64,000 nt of DNA from Pseudomonas sp. AFG_SD02_1510_Pfu_092 (GTDB taxonomy: Bacteria > Pseudomonadota > Gammaproteobacteria > Pseudomonadales > Pseudomonadaceae): contig NZ_PUQD01000001.1 in the NCBI RefSeq assembly GCF_003331055.1, positions 1 to 64,000 on the forward strand, in the 5' to 3' direction. The notes under the pieces are model-generated. The model saw only the letters and a program-made list of their open reading frames with translations. It had not been told where the DNA came from and did no database searches. The position numbers and the translations under genes are program-made. Below, one piece after another: positions 1-8,762 of this stretch; positions within the stretch are counted from its first letter, which is position 1; each line of letters opens with the position of its first letter.

Positions 1-128
1 CTTGTGCGCCCACTTGGCACCACCCCCCCCCCCCCCCCCCCGGCCCCCCCCGCGCCCGCCCCCCCCCCCCCCCCCCCCGGGGGGCCCCCTGGGGGGGGGG
101 GGCCCCCCCCGCGAAGAGGCCAGCAGCC
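1..128. other. Poly-C/poly-G low-complexity run at window edge, probable contig-end artefact
   Basis: From about position 23 to 110 the sequence is almost pure C runs, then G, C and G blocks, which is unlike anything else in the window. The last bases before the MFS gene (GCGAAGAGGC, 111-120) resemble the arm of the REP elements seen elsewhere here. The most likely explanation is a damaged or mis-assembled REP at a contig end. No gene is supported in it. Confidence 0.7.
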
Positions 129-1418
129 TTAGCGCTTGTTGGCGAGCAGATACAGCCCCACAAGCAGACCAACCGCACACAACCCCGCCACATAGTACGC
201 AGGCGCCATCGGGCTCACCTTCAACAGCCCGGTCACCACCATCGGCGTCAGCCCGCCAAAGATCGCGTAGGCCACGTTGTACGAGAACGACAGCCCACTG
301 AAACGCACCACCGCCGGGAACGCCTTGACCATCACATACGGCACCGCGCCGATCACGCCCACGCACAGGCCGGTCAGCGCATACAGCGGGAACAGCAGCT
401 CGGGCCGGGTCGGCAGGCTGTGGAAGAAGGTCCAGGAACTGGCCAGCAGCAGCAGGCTGCCGACCACGAACACCCGGCCCGCACCGAAGCGGTCGGCCAG
501 GCTGCCAGCACCGATGCAGCCAAAGCTGAGCAGCACGATCGCCATGCTGTTGGCCTTGAGCGAGTCGATAGGGCTGATGTGGTAGATGCTCTGCAGCAGT
601 GCCGGGGTCATCAGGATGACCACCACGATGGCAGCCGACAGCATCCAGGTCAGCAGCATCGACAGGATGATCGCACCACGATGGTCACGCAGCACGGCGC
701 GCAGCGGCAGCTCCTCGGCCAGTGCCTTGCGCTGCTGCATTTCGGCAAATACCGGGGTTTCGTGCAGCCAGCGGCGCAGGTACACCGAAAACAGGCCGAA
801 CACACCGCCGAGCAGGAACGGGATACGCCAGGCGTAATCGGCCACTTCCTCGGCGCTGTACAGGCTGTTGATCAGGGTGGCCACCAGCGAGCCCAGCAGA
901 ATGCCCGCAGTCAGCCCCGCAGTCAGGGTGCCGCAGGCGTAGCCGGTGTTGCGCGCCGGCACGTGCTCGGACACGAACACCCAGGCACCCGGCACCTCGC
1001 CGCCGATTGCAGCGCCCTGGATCACGCGCATCAACAACAGCAGGATCGGCGCCAGCATGCCGATCTGTGCATAAGTCGGCAGCAAACCCATGATCAGCGT
1101 TGGCAGCGCCATCATGAAAATGCTCAGGGTGAACATTTTCTTGCGCCCGAGCAGGTCGCCGAAGTGAGCCATGATGATGCCGCCCAGCGGGCGGGCGAGG
1201 TAGCCGGCGGCGAAGATGCCGAAGGTTTGCATCAGGCGCAGCCACTCGGGCATGTCGGCTGGGAAGAACAATTTGCCGACCACGGTGGCGAAGAACACGA
1301 AAATGATGAAGTCGTAGAACTCCAGTGCGCCACCCAGGGCGGACAGCGAGAGGGTCTTGTAGTCACTGCGGGTCAGCGGCCGCGAAGGCTGCTCGATACT
1401 GCTCGGCACGGAAGTCAT
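129..1418 (-). CDS. MFS transporter, metabolite:H+ symporter (MHS) type
   Basis: Inner-membrane secondary transporter of 429 residues with about 12 hydrophobic segments. MHS-subfamily marks are visible near the N-terminus: a GGALEFYDF segment at the start of TM1 and the RPLGG...HFGDLLGRKK loop between TM2 and TM3. This group takes up organic acids such as citrate, ketoglutarate, shikimate or proline/betaine; the substrate cannot be read from sequence. The start at 1418 is preceded by AAAGAGA and fits the family better than an in-frame ATG 43 codons upstream, which would add a non-homologous basic stretch. It appears monocistronic, divergent from the thioesterase gene. Confidence 0.85.
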   Translation of the reverse strand: MTSVPSSIEQPSRPLTRSDYKTLSLSALGGALEFYDFIIFVFFATVVGKLFFPADMPEWLRLMQTFGIFAAGYLARPLGGIIMAHFGDLLGRKKMFTLSIFMMALPTLIMGLLPTYAQIGMLAPILLLLMRVIQGAAIGGEVPGAWVFVSEHVPARNTGYACGTLTAGLTAGILLGSLVATLINSLYSAEEVADYAWRIPFLLGGVFGLFSVYLRRWLHETPVFAEMQQRKALAEELPLRAVLRDHRGAIILSMLLTWMLSAAIVVVILMTPALLQSIYHISPIDSLKANSMAIVLLSFGCIGAGSLADRFGAGRVFVVGSLLLLASSWTFFHSLPTRPELLFPLYALTGLCVGVIGAVPYVMVKAFPAVVRFSGLSFSYNVAYAIFGGLTPMVVTGLLKVSPMAPAYYVAGLCAVGLLVGLYLLANKR

Positions 1419-1780
1419 CGCTGATTGTTCTCTTTTTAGGCGTGCAGGCCGCTTGGCACGCGGCTTTTGAATAGGTAAGACCGGTGAAGATAGCAAATTG
1501 CCGAGCCGCGCCGAAAGCGATACAAAATCCCTACAGATATTCATCAATGCGCGGTCGTCGCTGGCCGTTATGCTCTATATACTGGCGATTCGTAGGAAAA
1601 GGTTGCGCCTAATGTGGGATGTTGTGCGAAAACGCCGGTCATTATTGTCAGGCGGTTTCGCAGAGTTTCCCTACGGCCGTCCAGTGAAACGAAATCGGCG
1701 TAGTATGTTTCCAGCTGAATCGTTTACCCGGCCTTTGCGCCACACCAACGAAAAGCGTCACGGGTCAGAGGCCCCATCGC
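1419..1780. other. Intergenic region, divergent promoter space
   Basis: About 360 bases between the divergent MFS and thioesterase genes. It is less GC-rich than the flanking genes, as expected for promoters. A possible reading frame on the plus strand from 1498 has no recognisable family and an odd arginine-rich composition, so I do not call it. I see no strong repeat or terminator. Confidence 0.5.
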
Positions 1781-2179
1781 ATGATTGAGCTCGAACAAGA
1801 AGATCCTATCCCGCAAGGCGACCTGGCCTTGCAGATCACCGCATTGCCGCGCGAGACCAATGGCTTCGGCGATATCTTCGGCGGCTGGCTGGTCGCCCAG
1901 ATGGACCTGGCCGGCACCGCCATGGCCAGCCGCGTCGCCGGCGGCCGCGTGGCCACCGTGGCCATCGACCGCATGGCCTTCCTGGTTCCGGTCGCTGTCG
2001 GCGCGCAGCTGTCGTTCTATACCCAGACCCTGGAAATCGGCCGCAGCTCGATCCAGATGATGGTCGAAGTGTGGAGCGACGACCCGCTGTCCAGCGAATG
2101 GCGCAAGGTCACCGAAGCCGTGTTCGTCTTCGTCGCCATCGACGGCAGTGGCCGCACCCGCTCCGTACCTCGTCGCTGA
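1781..2179 (+). CDS. Acyl-CoA thioesterase, hotdog fold (YciA-like)
   Basis: A 132-residue single-hotdog protein that should hydrolyse acyl-CoA esters in the cytoplasm. The family stretch NGFGDIFGGWLVAQMD lies near residue 26, followed by the long helix and by the VAIDRMAFLVPV strand of the fold. Length matches YciA-type enzymes. The start ATG at 1781 opens MIELEQED. It precedes the mutarotase gene by about 70 bases on the same strand, so co-transcription is possible. Which chain length it prefers cannot be said. A second, larger relative occurs at 29529-30083. Confidence 0.85.
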   Translation: MIELEQEDPIPQGDLALQITALPRETNGFGDIFGGWLVAQMDLAGTAMASRVAGGRVATVAIDRMAFLVPVAVGAQLSFYTQTLEIGRSSIQMMVEVWSDDPLSSEWRKVTEAVFVFVAIDGSGRTRSVPRR

Positions 2180-2250
2180 GCAACGCCAGCGGTAAACTCA
2201 TTGCGTATGCCCGGGTCCAAGGCCCACTGGCAATCAATGAGACGAACGCA

Positions 2251-3147
2251 ATGGCTACCTACCAGGTCGTAACCGAGCAACATGGCGAACTCAACTGCTG
2301 GCGCATCAGCAGCGACCACGCCGAACTCCTGATCGCCCAGCAGGGCGCACAGGTCCTCAGCTACCAGCGCGTTGGCCAGCCCCCGCTGCTGTGGCTGAGC
2401 GACCAGGCCATCTTCCGTCAGGGCAAGTCGGTACGCGCCGGTGTACCGGTGTGCTGGCCGTGGTTCGGCAACCTGCAGCGCAACCCCCAGGCCGTGCAGG
2501 CCATGTACCGTGGCGAACAGGCGCCGGCCCATGGCCTGGCGCGCGCGCGCGACTGGCAACTGCTGGGGATCGAGCAAGCAGGCACGACCCTGCGGATCGA
2601 ATTCGAGCTGCCTGAAGCGCAGGGTGAGCTTCCCGGCTGGCCGCATGATGTAGAGCTGAAGCTGGTGATGGAGCTGGGTGACGAGCTGACCCTGAACCTG
2701 ACCAGCCGCAACATGGGCTACACCGCGGTTACCATCAGCCAGGCCTTGCACAGCTATTTCGCGGTCAGCGATGTGCGCCAGGCGTGGGTGGAAGGCGCCG
2801 AGGGCCTGAGCTACATCGAAACGCTGGCTGACTGGCAGCAGCGCCAGCAGCAAGGGGCGCTCGAGTTCGCTGGGGAAACAGACCGCATCTACCTCAACAC
2901 CCCGCCAACGCTAAGCATTGTCGACCCGCACTGGAAGCGGCGGATTACCCTGACCAGCAGCGGGTCACGTTCGGCGGTGATCTGGAACCCCTGGACCGAA
3001 CGGGCCAGGGAACTAGCGGACATGGCCGATGATGGCTGGCAGCGCATGCTGTGCATCGAGACGGCGAATGTGTGGGATGACCTTGTGGAGTTGCAGCCAA
3101 GGGGAAGCAGTTCGCTGGGGGTCAGGATTGGCTGTGAACTGATCTGA
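2251..3147 (+). CDS. D-hexose-6-phosphate mutarotase (aldose 1-epimerase family, YeaD-like)
   Basis: A 298-residue galactose-mutarotase-fold protein. It should interconvert the anomers of glucose-6-phosphate or a similar sugar phosphate. Family marks include GAQVLSYQ near residue 35, GVPVCWPWFG near 68, the AHGLARARDW histidine-containing stretch near 95 and a QALHSYFAV stretch near 165. The start was set at 2251 (MATYQVV), which gives the usual YeaD length; the open frame continues upstream into the thioesterase gene without a sensible protein. It is followed by a REP pair. Confidence 0.88.
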   Translation: MATYQVVTEQHGELNCWRISSDHAELLIAQQGAQVLSYQRVGQPPLLWLSDQAIFRQGKSVRAGVPVCWPWFGNLQRNPQAVQAMYRGEQAPAHGLARARDWQLLGIEQAGTTLRIEFELPEAQGELPGWPHDVELKLVMELGDELTLNLTSRNMGYTAVTISQALHSYFAVSDVRQAWVEGAEGLSYIETLADWQQRQQQGALEFAGETDRIYLNTPPTLSIVDPHWKRRITLTSSGSRSAVIWNPWTERARELADMADDGWQRMLCIETANVWDDLVELQPRGSSSLGVRIGCELI

Positions 3148-3167
3148 GTTTTGCAGTGTCTGTTCGG

Positions 3168-3263
3168 GCCCCTTCGCGGGTAAACCCGCTCCCACAGGGT
3201 CTCCACGATATTCAAGGTTTGTGAAGACTTGTGGGAGCGGGTTTACCCGCGAAAGGGCCGGCA
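3168..3263. repeat. REP pair, inverted
   Basis: Two inverted copies of a P. putida-type REP: CCTTCGCGGGTAAACCCGCT at the left and GTGGGAGCGGGTTTACCCGC at the right, about 35 bases apart. It lies downstream of the mutarotase gene and of the convergent DUF3299 gene, the usual REP position at transcript ends. It is a potential target of REP-associated tyrosine transposases; none is encoded in the window. Confidence 0.9.
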
Positions 3264-3270
3264 CAGGCAA

Positions 3271-3804
3271 TCAGAGGTCTGCGTCCTCCACCACCCTCAC
3301 CTTCCCAGCATCCAGCGCATAGGCCGCATCGGCCAGGTCATTGCTGACCTTCTCCACCTTCAGCTTGCCGCTGACCCACAGCGGTGTGTAGATGTCGTCG
3401 ATCTTCAAGCCTTGCGGGTAGCGCACCAGCACCAGCTGGTTGGGCGGGGGTGGCGGCACATGGATGCAGGCGCCCGGGTACGGCACCAGGAAGAACAGCG
3501 TGCTGTTGCCCTTGGCGTCGCTCTCCAACGGCACCGGATAGCCGCCGAGGCGGATGGCCTTGCCGTTCATGGCCGCCACGGTCTTGCTCGAGTACATCAC
3601 CGCCGGCAGGCCCTTGCTCTGCTTCAGGCCGCCCTTGTCGGTAAAGGTGCCCATGGCTTCCGGGGAGTTGTGGTCGATTTCAGGCATTTGCTCGAGCGCC
3701 TGCTGGTCCGACTTGGGCATCAGCTCCAGCCAGTCGGTTTCAGGCAGTTCGGCATGGGCCAGAGTACTGGCCAACAGCAGTGAGGCGAGGAAAAAGGCAC
3801 GCAT
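3271..3804 (-). CDS. Exported DUF3299-type lipoprotein-like or periplasmic protein
   Basis: 177 residues with a clear signal peptide (MRAFFLASLLLASTLAHA) and a cleavage site near residue 18. The mature part carries the GYPVPLESDAKG and FFLVPYPGACIHVPPPPPNQ stretches typical of the DUF3299 family. These proteins are secreted and often sit near transporters; their activity is unknown. The start was chosen at 3804 because the signal peptide begins there; the longer frame starts inside a hairpin. That hairpin lies right in front of the start codon, and no good ribosome-binding site is visible. Confidence 0.8.
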   Translation of the reverse strand: MRAFFLASLLLASTLAHAELPETDWLELMPKSDQQALEQMPEIDHNSPEAMGTFTDKGGLKQSKGLPAVMYSSKTVAAMNGKAIRLGGYPVPLESDAKGNSTLFFLVPYPGACIHVPPPPPNQLVLVRYPQGLKIDDIYTPLWVSGKLKVEKVSNDLADAAYALDAGKVRVVEDADL

Positions 3805-3807
3805 GAA

Positions 3808-3841
3808 AATGCTCGGCAACTCGAATGAATTGCCGAGCATT
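3808..3841 (-). terminator. 12-bp perfect hairpin between yeaQ-like gene and DUF3299 gene
   Basis: AATGCTCGGCAA (3808-3819) and TTGCCGAGCATT (3830-3841) form a perfect stem with a 10-base loop. On the minus strand it follows the stop of the GlsB/YeaQ gene and is followed by TTTTC. It ends only three bases before the ATG of the DUF3299 gene, so it covers that gene's translation-initiation region. Confidence 0.65.
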
Positions 3842-3852
3842 CTAACCAGTAT

Positions 3853-4098
3853 TCAGCGTTTCTTGATGAACCCGTAGATCACCAGGAGGACGACCGCACC
3901 CACCAGCGCGCCAAAGAAGCCCGCAGCCTCTCCGGCCTGATAGATGCCCAGCGCCTGGCCGCCGTAGGTAGCCAGCAAGGAGCCGGCAATACCCAGCAGG
4001 ATGGTCATGATCCAGCCCATGCTGTCGTCGCCCGGCTTGATGAAGCGGGCCAGCAGGCCGACGATGAGGCCGATGAAGATGGTTCCGATGATGCCCAT
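3853..4098 (-). CDS. GlsB/YeaQ/YmgE-family stress membrane protein
   Basis: An 81-residue very hydrophobic protein with three membrane segments and many small residues: MGIIGTIFIGLIVGLLARFI, then GWIMTILLGIAGSLLATYGG, then FFGALVGAVVLLVIYGFIKKR. This is the pattern of the transglycosylase-associated (GlsB/YeaQ) family, which is linked to general stress but has no defined biochemical role. The start at 4098 has AGAGGGA in front of it. Both sides carry hairpins, so it is probably transcribed alone. Confidence 0.88.
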   Translation of the reverse strand: MGIIGTIFIGLIVGLLARFIKPGDDSMGWIMTILLGIAGSLLATYGGQALGIYQAGEAAGFFGALVGAVVLLVIYGFIKKR

Positions 4099-4123
4099 GG
4101 CGATCCCTCTGCAGTGAAGATGG

Positions 4124-4158
4124 AACAAGCCAAAGCCTAGACAGCACTTTGGCTTGTT
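4124..4158 (-). terminator. Hairpin downstream of purK
   Basis: AACAAGCCAAAG (4124-4135) pairs perfectly with CTTTGGCTTGTT (4147-4158) around an 11-base loop. It sits 36 bases after the purK stop on the minus strand. The T-tract is weak. It probably ends the purEK transcript and protects it at its 3' end. Confidence 0.65.
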
Positions 4159-4194
4159 GCCATTTCAGAGGGTTAGCCGCCGGTAGAAGTTCGA

Positions 4195-5277
4195 TCAGTT
4201 GCCGATCAGCGCTTCTACTTCGGCAATCTTGCGCTCGAGCGTGGCCATGTCGTGGCAGCGCAGGGTGGCATGGCCAACCTTGCGGCCGACCTTGAAGGCC
4301 TTGCCGTAGTGATGCAGGTGGCAATCACCGATGGCGACCACCTGGTCCACCGGCGGCACTTCACCGATGAAGTTGAGCATCGCGCTTTCGCCCACCTTGG
4401 CGGTCGAGCCCAGCGGCAGGCCGGCGACCGCGCGCAGGTGGTTCTCGAACTGGCTGCACTCGGCACCTTCGATGGTCCAGTGCCCGGAATTGTGCACGCG
4501 CGGGGCGATTTCGTTGGCCTTCAGGCCACCGTCGACCTCGAAGAACTCGAAGGCCATCACGCCCACGTAGTCCAGCTGCTTGAGCACGCGCCCCACGTAG
4601 TCTTCGGCCAGCGCCTGCAGCGGGTGCGCCTGGCTGGCCACCGACAGGCGCAGAATGCCGCTTTCGTGGGTGTTGTGCACCAGCGGGTAGAAGCGGGTTT
4701 CGCCATCACGGGCACGCACGGCCACCAGCGACACTTCGCCAGTGAACGGCACGAAGCCTTCCAGCAGGCACGGCACGCTGCCCAGCTCGGCGAAGGTACC
4801 GACCACATCTTCAGGCGTGCGCAGCACTTTCTGGCCCTTGCCGTCGTAACCGAGGGTGCGGGTTTTCAGCACCGCCGGCAGGCCGATGCTGGCCACTGCG
4901 GCGTCCAGGTCGGCCTGCGAAAGGATGTCGGCGAAGGCCGGGGTAGGAATACCCAGGTCGCGGAACATGCTCTTCTCGAACAGGCGGTCACGGGCGATGC
5001 GCAGCGCTTCGGCGCTGGGGTACACCGGCACGAACTGCGAGAGGAAGGCGACGGTTTCGGCCGGGACGCTTTCGAACTCGAACGTGACCAGGTCGACTTC
5101 GTCGGCCAACTGGCGCAAGTGGTCCTGGTCGCCGTAGTCAGCGCGCAGGTGCTCGCCCAGCGGCGCGGCGCAGGCGTCCGGTGCCGGGTCGAGGAAGGCG
5201 AAGTTCATGCCCAGCGGGGTGCCCGCCAGAGCCAGCATGCGGCCCAGTTGGCCGCCACCGATTACACCGATCTTCAT
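4195..5277 (-). CDS. purK: 5-(carboxyamino)imidazole ribonucleotide synthase (PurK)
   Basis: A 360-residue ATP-grasp enzyme that carboxylates AIR with bicarbonate and ATP to give N5-CAIR in purine synthesis. An N-terminal GGGQLGRML loop (residues 7-15), the LGYDGKGQ ATP-grasp lid near 144 and the C-terminal NEIAPRVHNSGHWTIEG stretch are all present. The start at 5277 (MKIGVIGG) is 10 bases after the purE stop, and the two genes form the usual purEK operon. The sequence shows no defect. Confidence 0.97.
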   Translation of the reverse strand: MKIGVIGGGQLGRMLALAGTPLGMNFAFLDPAPDACAAPLGEHLRADYGDQDHLRQLADEVDLVTFEFESVPAETVAFLSQFVPVYPSAEALRIARDRLFEKSMFRDLGIPTPAFADILSQADLDAAVASIGLPAVLKTRTLGYDGKGQKVLRTPEDVVGTFAELGSVPCLLEGFVPFTGEVSLVAVRARDGETRFYPLVHNTHESGILRLSVASQAHPLQALAEDYVGRVLKQLDYVGVMAFEFFEVDGGLKANEIAPRVHNSGHWTIEGAECSQFENHLRAVAGLPLGSTAKVGESAMLNFIGEVPPVDQVVAIGDCHLHHYGKAFKVGRKVGHATLRCHDMATLERKIAEVEALIGN

Positions 5278-5287
5278 GGGTTGAGCC

Positions 5288-5779
5288 TCAAGCCTGGCGC
5301 GGGTCTGGGTTGTCCAGCACAGTGTCGGTCTGTTCCGTGCGGAACTGCTTGAGCGCCGTGTGGAACTGAGGGTGCTTGGCACCGAGGATGCTCGCCGACA
5401 GCAGCGCGGCGTTGACCGCACCGGCACGGCCGATGGCCAGGGTGGCTACCGGCACACCGGCTGGCATCTGCACGATCGACAGCAGCGAATCGACACCCGA
5501 CAGCATCGACGATTGCACGGGCACGCCCAGCACCGGCAGGTGGGTCTTGGCGGCGCACATGCCTGGCAGGTGAGCTGCGCCACCGGCACCGGCGATGATC
5601 ACCTCGATGCCACGGCCCTCGGCCTCCTCGGCATACTGGAACAGCAGATCCGGGGTGCGGTGGGCGGAAACCACCTTCACTTCGTAGGGGATGCCGAGTT
5701 TTTCCAGCATATCGGCGGTGTGGCTAAGGGTGGACCAATCGGACTTGGAGCCCATGATCACGCCAACCAGTGCACTCAT
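5288..5779 (-). CDS. purE: N5-carboxyaminoimidazole ribonucleotide mutase (PurE, class I)
   Basis: 163 residues. It converts N5-CAIR made by PurK into CAIR. MGSKSDW at residue 8, the VSAHRTP loop near 38 and the [11 protein letters not shown] phosphate/substrate loop near 68 identify a class I PurE. The octameric enzyme normally has this length. It is the first gene of a two-gene operon with purK. The start at 5779 (MSALVGV) fits other PurE proteins. A terminator hairpin for the upstream lysR gene lies about 45 bases before it, so the purE promoter must be in or next to that hairpin. Confidence 0.97.
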   Translation of the reverse strand: MSALVGVIMGSKSDWSTLSHTADMLEKLGIPYEVKVVSAHRTPDLLFQYAEEAEGRGIEVIIAGAGGAAHLPGMCAAKTHLPVLGVPVQSSMLSGVDSLLSIVQMPAGVPVATLAIGRAGAVNAALLSASILGAKHPQFHTALKQFRTEQTDTVLDNPDPRQA

Positions 5780-5814
5780 CGTCGAGCCTCTTCGCTTGTG
5801 CGCCCTTGGGCGCG

Positions 5815-5857
5815 TCAAAAAACAACAAGCCACGCGGGACGACCGGCGTGGCTTGTT
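5815..5857 (-). terminator. Rho-independent terminator of the lysR gene
   Basis: AACAAGCCACGC (5824-5835) pairs perfectly with GCGTGGCTTGTT (5846-5857). On the minus strand the stem is followed by GTTTTTTG. It lies between the lysR stop (5951) and purE (start 5779) on the same strand, so it separates the two transcripts. Confidence 0.8.
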
Positions 5858-5950
5858 TGCTGATCAGGACCGGACGCATCCGGTCGAAAGGCCGCGCAGT
5901 ATACCGTAAGGTGGTGCGGTTAAGGCACCCCGGCGACCAACTGTCGGGCC

Positions 5951-6883
5951 TTATTTTTCGGGGCTTTGGCTGACTTTCGGGTCAACCATCGCCGCCCCTT
6001 CCAGCTTGCGCCACAACAGCCGGACGTTGGCCTTGCGCACCAGGGCGCAGCGGTACAGGCGGATTTCCAGCGGCACATGCCATTGGCTTCCGCCACATAT
6101 CGCCAGTTCCCCCCGCTCCAGTTCTCCGCGCATCGACAGGCGCGGTACCCAGGCGATGCCCATGCCCTCCAGCGCCATGCTCTTGAGGCTGTCGGCCATG
6201 GCGGTCTCATAGACCGTGGTGTAGCGCAGGTTGCGCTGACGCAACAGCAGGTTGACCGAACGCCCGAGGAAAGCGCCGGCGGTGTAGGCCAACAGCGGCA
6301 CACTGCCCTCGCCTTCGAGGTCGAACAATGGCTTGCCATCGGCATCCACAGCGCACACCGGCAACATTTCGGTGTTACCCATGTGCAGCGACGGGAAGAT
6401 TTCGGCATCCATCTGCAGGGCGGCATCCGGGTCATAGAAGGCCAGCATCAGGTCGCAACCACCTTCGCGCAACGCGTGCACGGCGTCTCCGACGTTAGTC
6501 GCAACCAGGCGGGTGGCAATGTTCAGGCCGTCGTTGCGCAACTGGGCCACCCAACGCGGAAAGAAGCCCGACGCCAGCGAGTGCGCCGCAGCCACTTGCA
6601 CCACTTCGCCCTGCCCGCCTTCCAGATGATGCAAATGGCGGAGAATCTCGCTCAACTGGTCGACAACCGTGCGTGCCGTGACAAGAAACAGCTGGCCAGC
6701 CTCGGTCAGTTCGATCGGCGTGCGCGAGCGGTTCACCAGCTGCAGGCCCAGCGCAGCCTCGAGGCTGCGGATGCGCCGGCTGAAGGCCGGCTGGGTGACG
6801 AAACGCCGCTCTGCCGCCTGGGAAAAACTGCGGGTGGCAGCCAGCGCACTGAAGTCTTCCAGCCATTTGCTTTCAAGGTTCAC
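5951..6883 (-). CDS. LysR-family transcriptional regulator next to aspA
   Basis: 310 residues with an N-terminal winged helix-turn-helix (SFSQAAERRFVTQPAFSRRI near residue 18) and a LysR substrate-binding domain. I chose the GTG at 6883 because AGGAG lies nine bases in front of it; an ATG three codons upstream directly abuts that site. It is divergent from aspA with 180 bases between them, which suggests that it senses an amino acid or dicarboxylate and controls aspA and itself. That link is inferred from position only. Confidence 0.88.
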   Translation of the reverse strand: MNLESKWLEDFSALAATRSFSQAAERRFVTQPAFSRRIRSLEAALGLQLVNRSRTPIELTEAGQLFLVTARTVVDQLSEILRHLHHLEGGQGEVVQVAAAHSLASGFFPRWVAQLRNDGLNIATRLVATNVGDAVHALREGGCDLMLAFYDPDAALQMDAEIFPSLHMGNTEMLPVCAVDADGKPLFDLEGEGSVPLLAYTAGAFLGRSVNLLLRQRNLRYTTVYETAMADSLKSMALEGMGIAWVPRLSMRGELERGELAICGGSQWHVPLEIRLYRCALVRKANVRLLWRKLEGAAMVDPKVSQSPEK

Positions 6884-7065
6884 GAAGCACATCTCCTGGC
6901 GTGCACCAAAATGGAACACGCTCGAATGTCAATTGGCGTCACATGAAACACTATGCCGTTTGTGCATAGGTTAGCGTGCAACAGCATTGGCCGCAAAAAC
7001 ACCTTCAGGCCTAGGATTGGCGCCATTCCGGCATGTGCCGGGTCAAAATCGAGATGATATACATC

Positions 7066-8490
7066 ATGTCCTCCGCTGCATCGTTCCGCGTCGAAAAAGA
7101 TTTGTTGGGCACCCTTGAAGTTCCTGCAGATGCCTACTACGGCATTCAGACCCTGCGCGCTGCCAACAACTTCCACCTCTCCGGTGTTCCGCTGTCGCAC
7201 TACCCGAAGCTGGTCGTGGCCCTGGCCATGGTCAAGCAGGCCGCTGCCGACGCCAACCGTGAGCTGGGTCACCTGAGCGATGCCAAGCACGCTGCCATCA
7301 GTGCAGCCTGCGCCCGCCTGATCAAAGGCGATTACCACGACCAGTTCGTGGTGGACATGATCCAGGGTGGTGCTGGTACCTCCACCAACATGAACGCCAA
7401 CGAAGTCATTGCCAACGTCGCGCTGGAAGCCATGGGCCACCAGAAGGGTGAGTACCAGTACCTGCACCCGAACAACGACGTGAACATGGCGCAGTCGACC
7501 AACGACGCCTACCCGACGGCTATCCGTCTGGGCCTGCTGCTGGGCCACGACGCCCTGCTGGCCAGCCTCGACAGCCTGATCCAGGCCTTCGCTGCCAAGG
7601 GCAAGGAATTCGACCACGTTCTGAAGATGGGCCGTACCCAGCTGCAGGACGCCGTCCCGATGACCCTGGGTCAGGAATTCCGCGCTTTCGCCACCACCAT
7701 GACCGAAGACCTGCAGCGCCTGCGCTCGCTGGCCCCGGAACTGCTGACCGAAATCAACCTGGGCGGCACCGCCATCGGCACCGGCATCAACGCCGACCCT
7801 GGCTACCAGGCCCTGGCCGTACAGCGCCTGGCTGCCATCAGCGGCCAACCGCTGGTACCGGCTGCCGACCTGATCGAAGCCACCTCCGACATGGGCGCCT
7901 TCGTGCTGTTCTCCGGCATGCTCAAGCGTACCGCGGTCAAGCTGTCGAAGATCTGCAACGACCTGCGTCTGCTGTCCAGCGGCCCGCGCACCGGCATCAA
8001 CGAGATCAACCTGCCAGCGCGTCAGCCAGGCAGCTCGATCATGCCAGGCAAGGTCAACCCGGTTATCCCGGAAGCCGTCAACCAGGTGGCCTTCGCCATC
8101 ATGGGCAACGACCTGGCCCTGACCGTCGCTGCCGAAGGTGGCCAGCTGCAGCTGAACGTGATGGAGCCGCTGATCGCCTACAAGATCTTCGACTCGATCC
8201 GCCTGCTCCAGCGCGCCATGGACATGCTGCGCGAGCACTGCATCGTCGGCATCACTGCCAACGAACAGCGCTGCCGTGAACTGGTCGAGCACTCGATCGG
8301 CCTGGTCACCGCCCTGAACCCGTACATCGGCTACGAAAACGCCACCCGTATCGCCCGCGTTGCCCTGGAGACCGGCCGCGGCGTTCTGGAACTGGTGCGC
8401 GAAGAGAAGCTGCTGGACGACGCGATGCTCGACGACATCCTGCGCCCAGAGAACATGATCGCTCCCCGTCTGGTTCCGCTGAAGGCGTAA
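7066..8490 (+). CDS. aspA: Aspartate ammonia-lyase
   Basis: A 474-residue enzyme of the fumarase/aspartase superfamily that splits L-aspartate into fumarate and ammonia. Landmarks are YGIQTLRAANNF near residue 25, MAQSTNDAYPTA near 140, the GRTQLQDAVP stretch near 187 and the superfamily signature GSSIMPGKVNP near 320. Length is normal for aspartase. The start at 7066 (MSSAASF) is preferred to upstream in-frame ATGs. It is divergent from a LysR gene and is closed by a strong terminator. Confidence 0.96.
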   Translation: MSSAASFRVEKDLLGTLEVPADAYYGIQTLRAANNFHLSGVPLSHYPKLVVALAMVKQAAADANRELGHLSDAKHAAISAACARLIKGDYHDQFVVDMIQGGAGTSTNMNANEVIANVALEAMGHQKGEYQYLHPNNDVNMAQSTNDAYPTAIRLGLLLGHDALLASLDSLIQAFAAKGKEFDHVLKMGRTQLQDAVPMTLGQEFRAFATTMTEDLQRLRSLAPELLTEINLGGTAIGTGINADPGYQALAVQRLAAISGQPLVPAADLIEATSDMGAFVLFSGMLKRTAVKLSKICNDLRLLSSGPRTGINEINLPARQPGSSIMPGKVNPVIPEAVNQVAFAIMGNDLALTVAAEGGQLQLNVMEPLIAYKIFDSIRLLQRAMDMLREHCIVGITANEQRCRELVEHSIGLVTALNPYIGYENATRIARVALETGRGVLELVREEKLLDDAMLDDILRPENMIAPRLVPLKA

Positions 8491-8548
8491 CCAGGCCGCT
8501 GTAAACAGTCTCACCAGGTCGAGGGACTAGACACCTCTCAACCTTTCC

Positions 8549-8583
8549 AAGGCCCGAGCCTATGCTTCGGGCCTTTTTTTTGC
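8549..8583 (+). terminator. Rho-independent terminator of aspA
   Basis: AAGGCCCGA and TTCGGGCCTT form the stem around GCCTATGC, followed by a run of eight T. It is a textbook intrinsic terminator about 60 bases after the aspA stop. Confidence 0.92.
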
Positions 8584-8596
8584 CTGCAGGATTTTG

Positions 8597-8703
8597 CGGC
8601 TGCTTTGCAGCCCATCGCGACGCAAGGCCACTCCCACAAGAGCCCTGCGTACACCGTTCATGTGGGAGCGGCCTTGTGTCGCGATAGGGCCGCAGAGCGG
8701 CCC
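8597..8703. repeat. REP pair, inverted
   Basis: The left arm reads GCGGCTGCTTTGCAGCCCAT plus ...GCAAGGCCACTCCCACAAG. The right arm reads GTGGGAGCGGCCTTGTGTCG plus the GGGCCGCAGAGCGGCCCC end. This is the second REP subtype of the window (GGCCTTGTG type), placed between aspA and the AraC gene. Confidence 0.88.
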
Positions 8704-8762
8704 CCGAACATCGGCACACAACTTGCTCCATAATGCGTCCCAGGCCAACGGGATTACCCAGC

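Noticed and set aside
1498..1788. Possible 96-residue Arg-rich protein on the plus strand
   Set aside because: No ribosome-binding site or family; it overlaps the thioesterase start and probable promoters.
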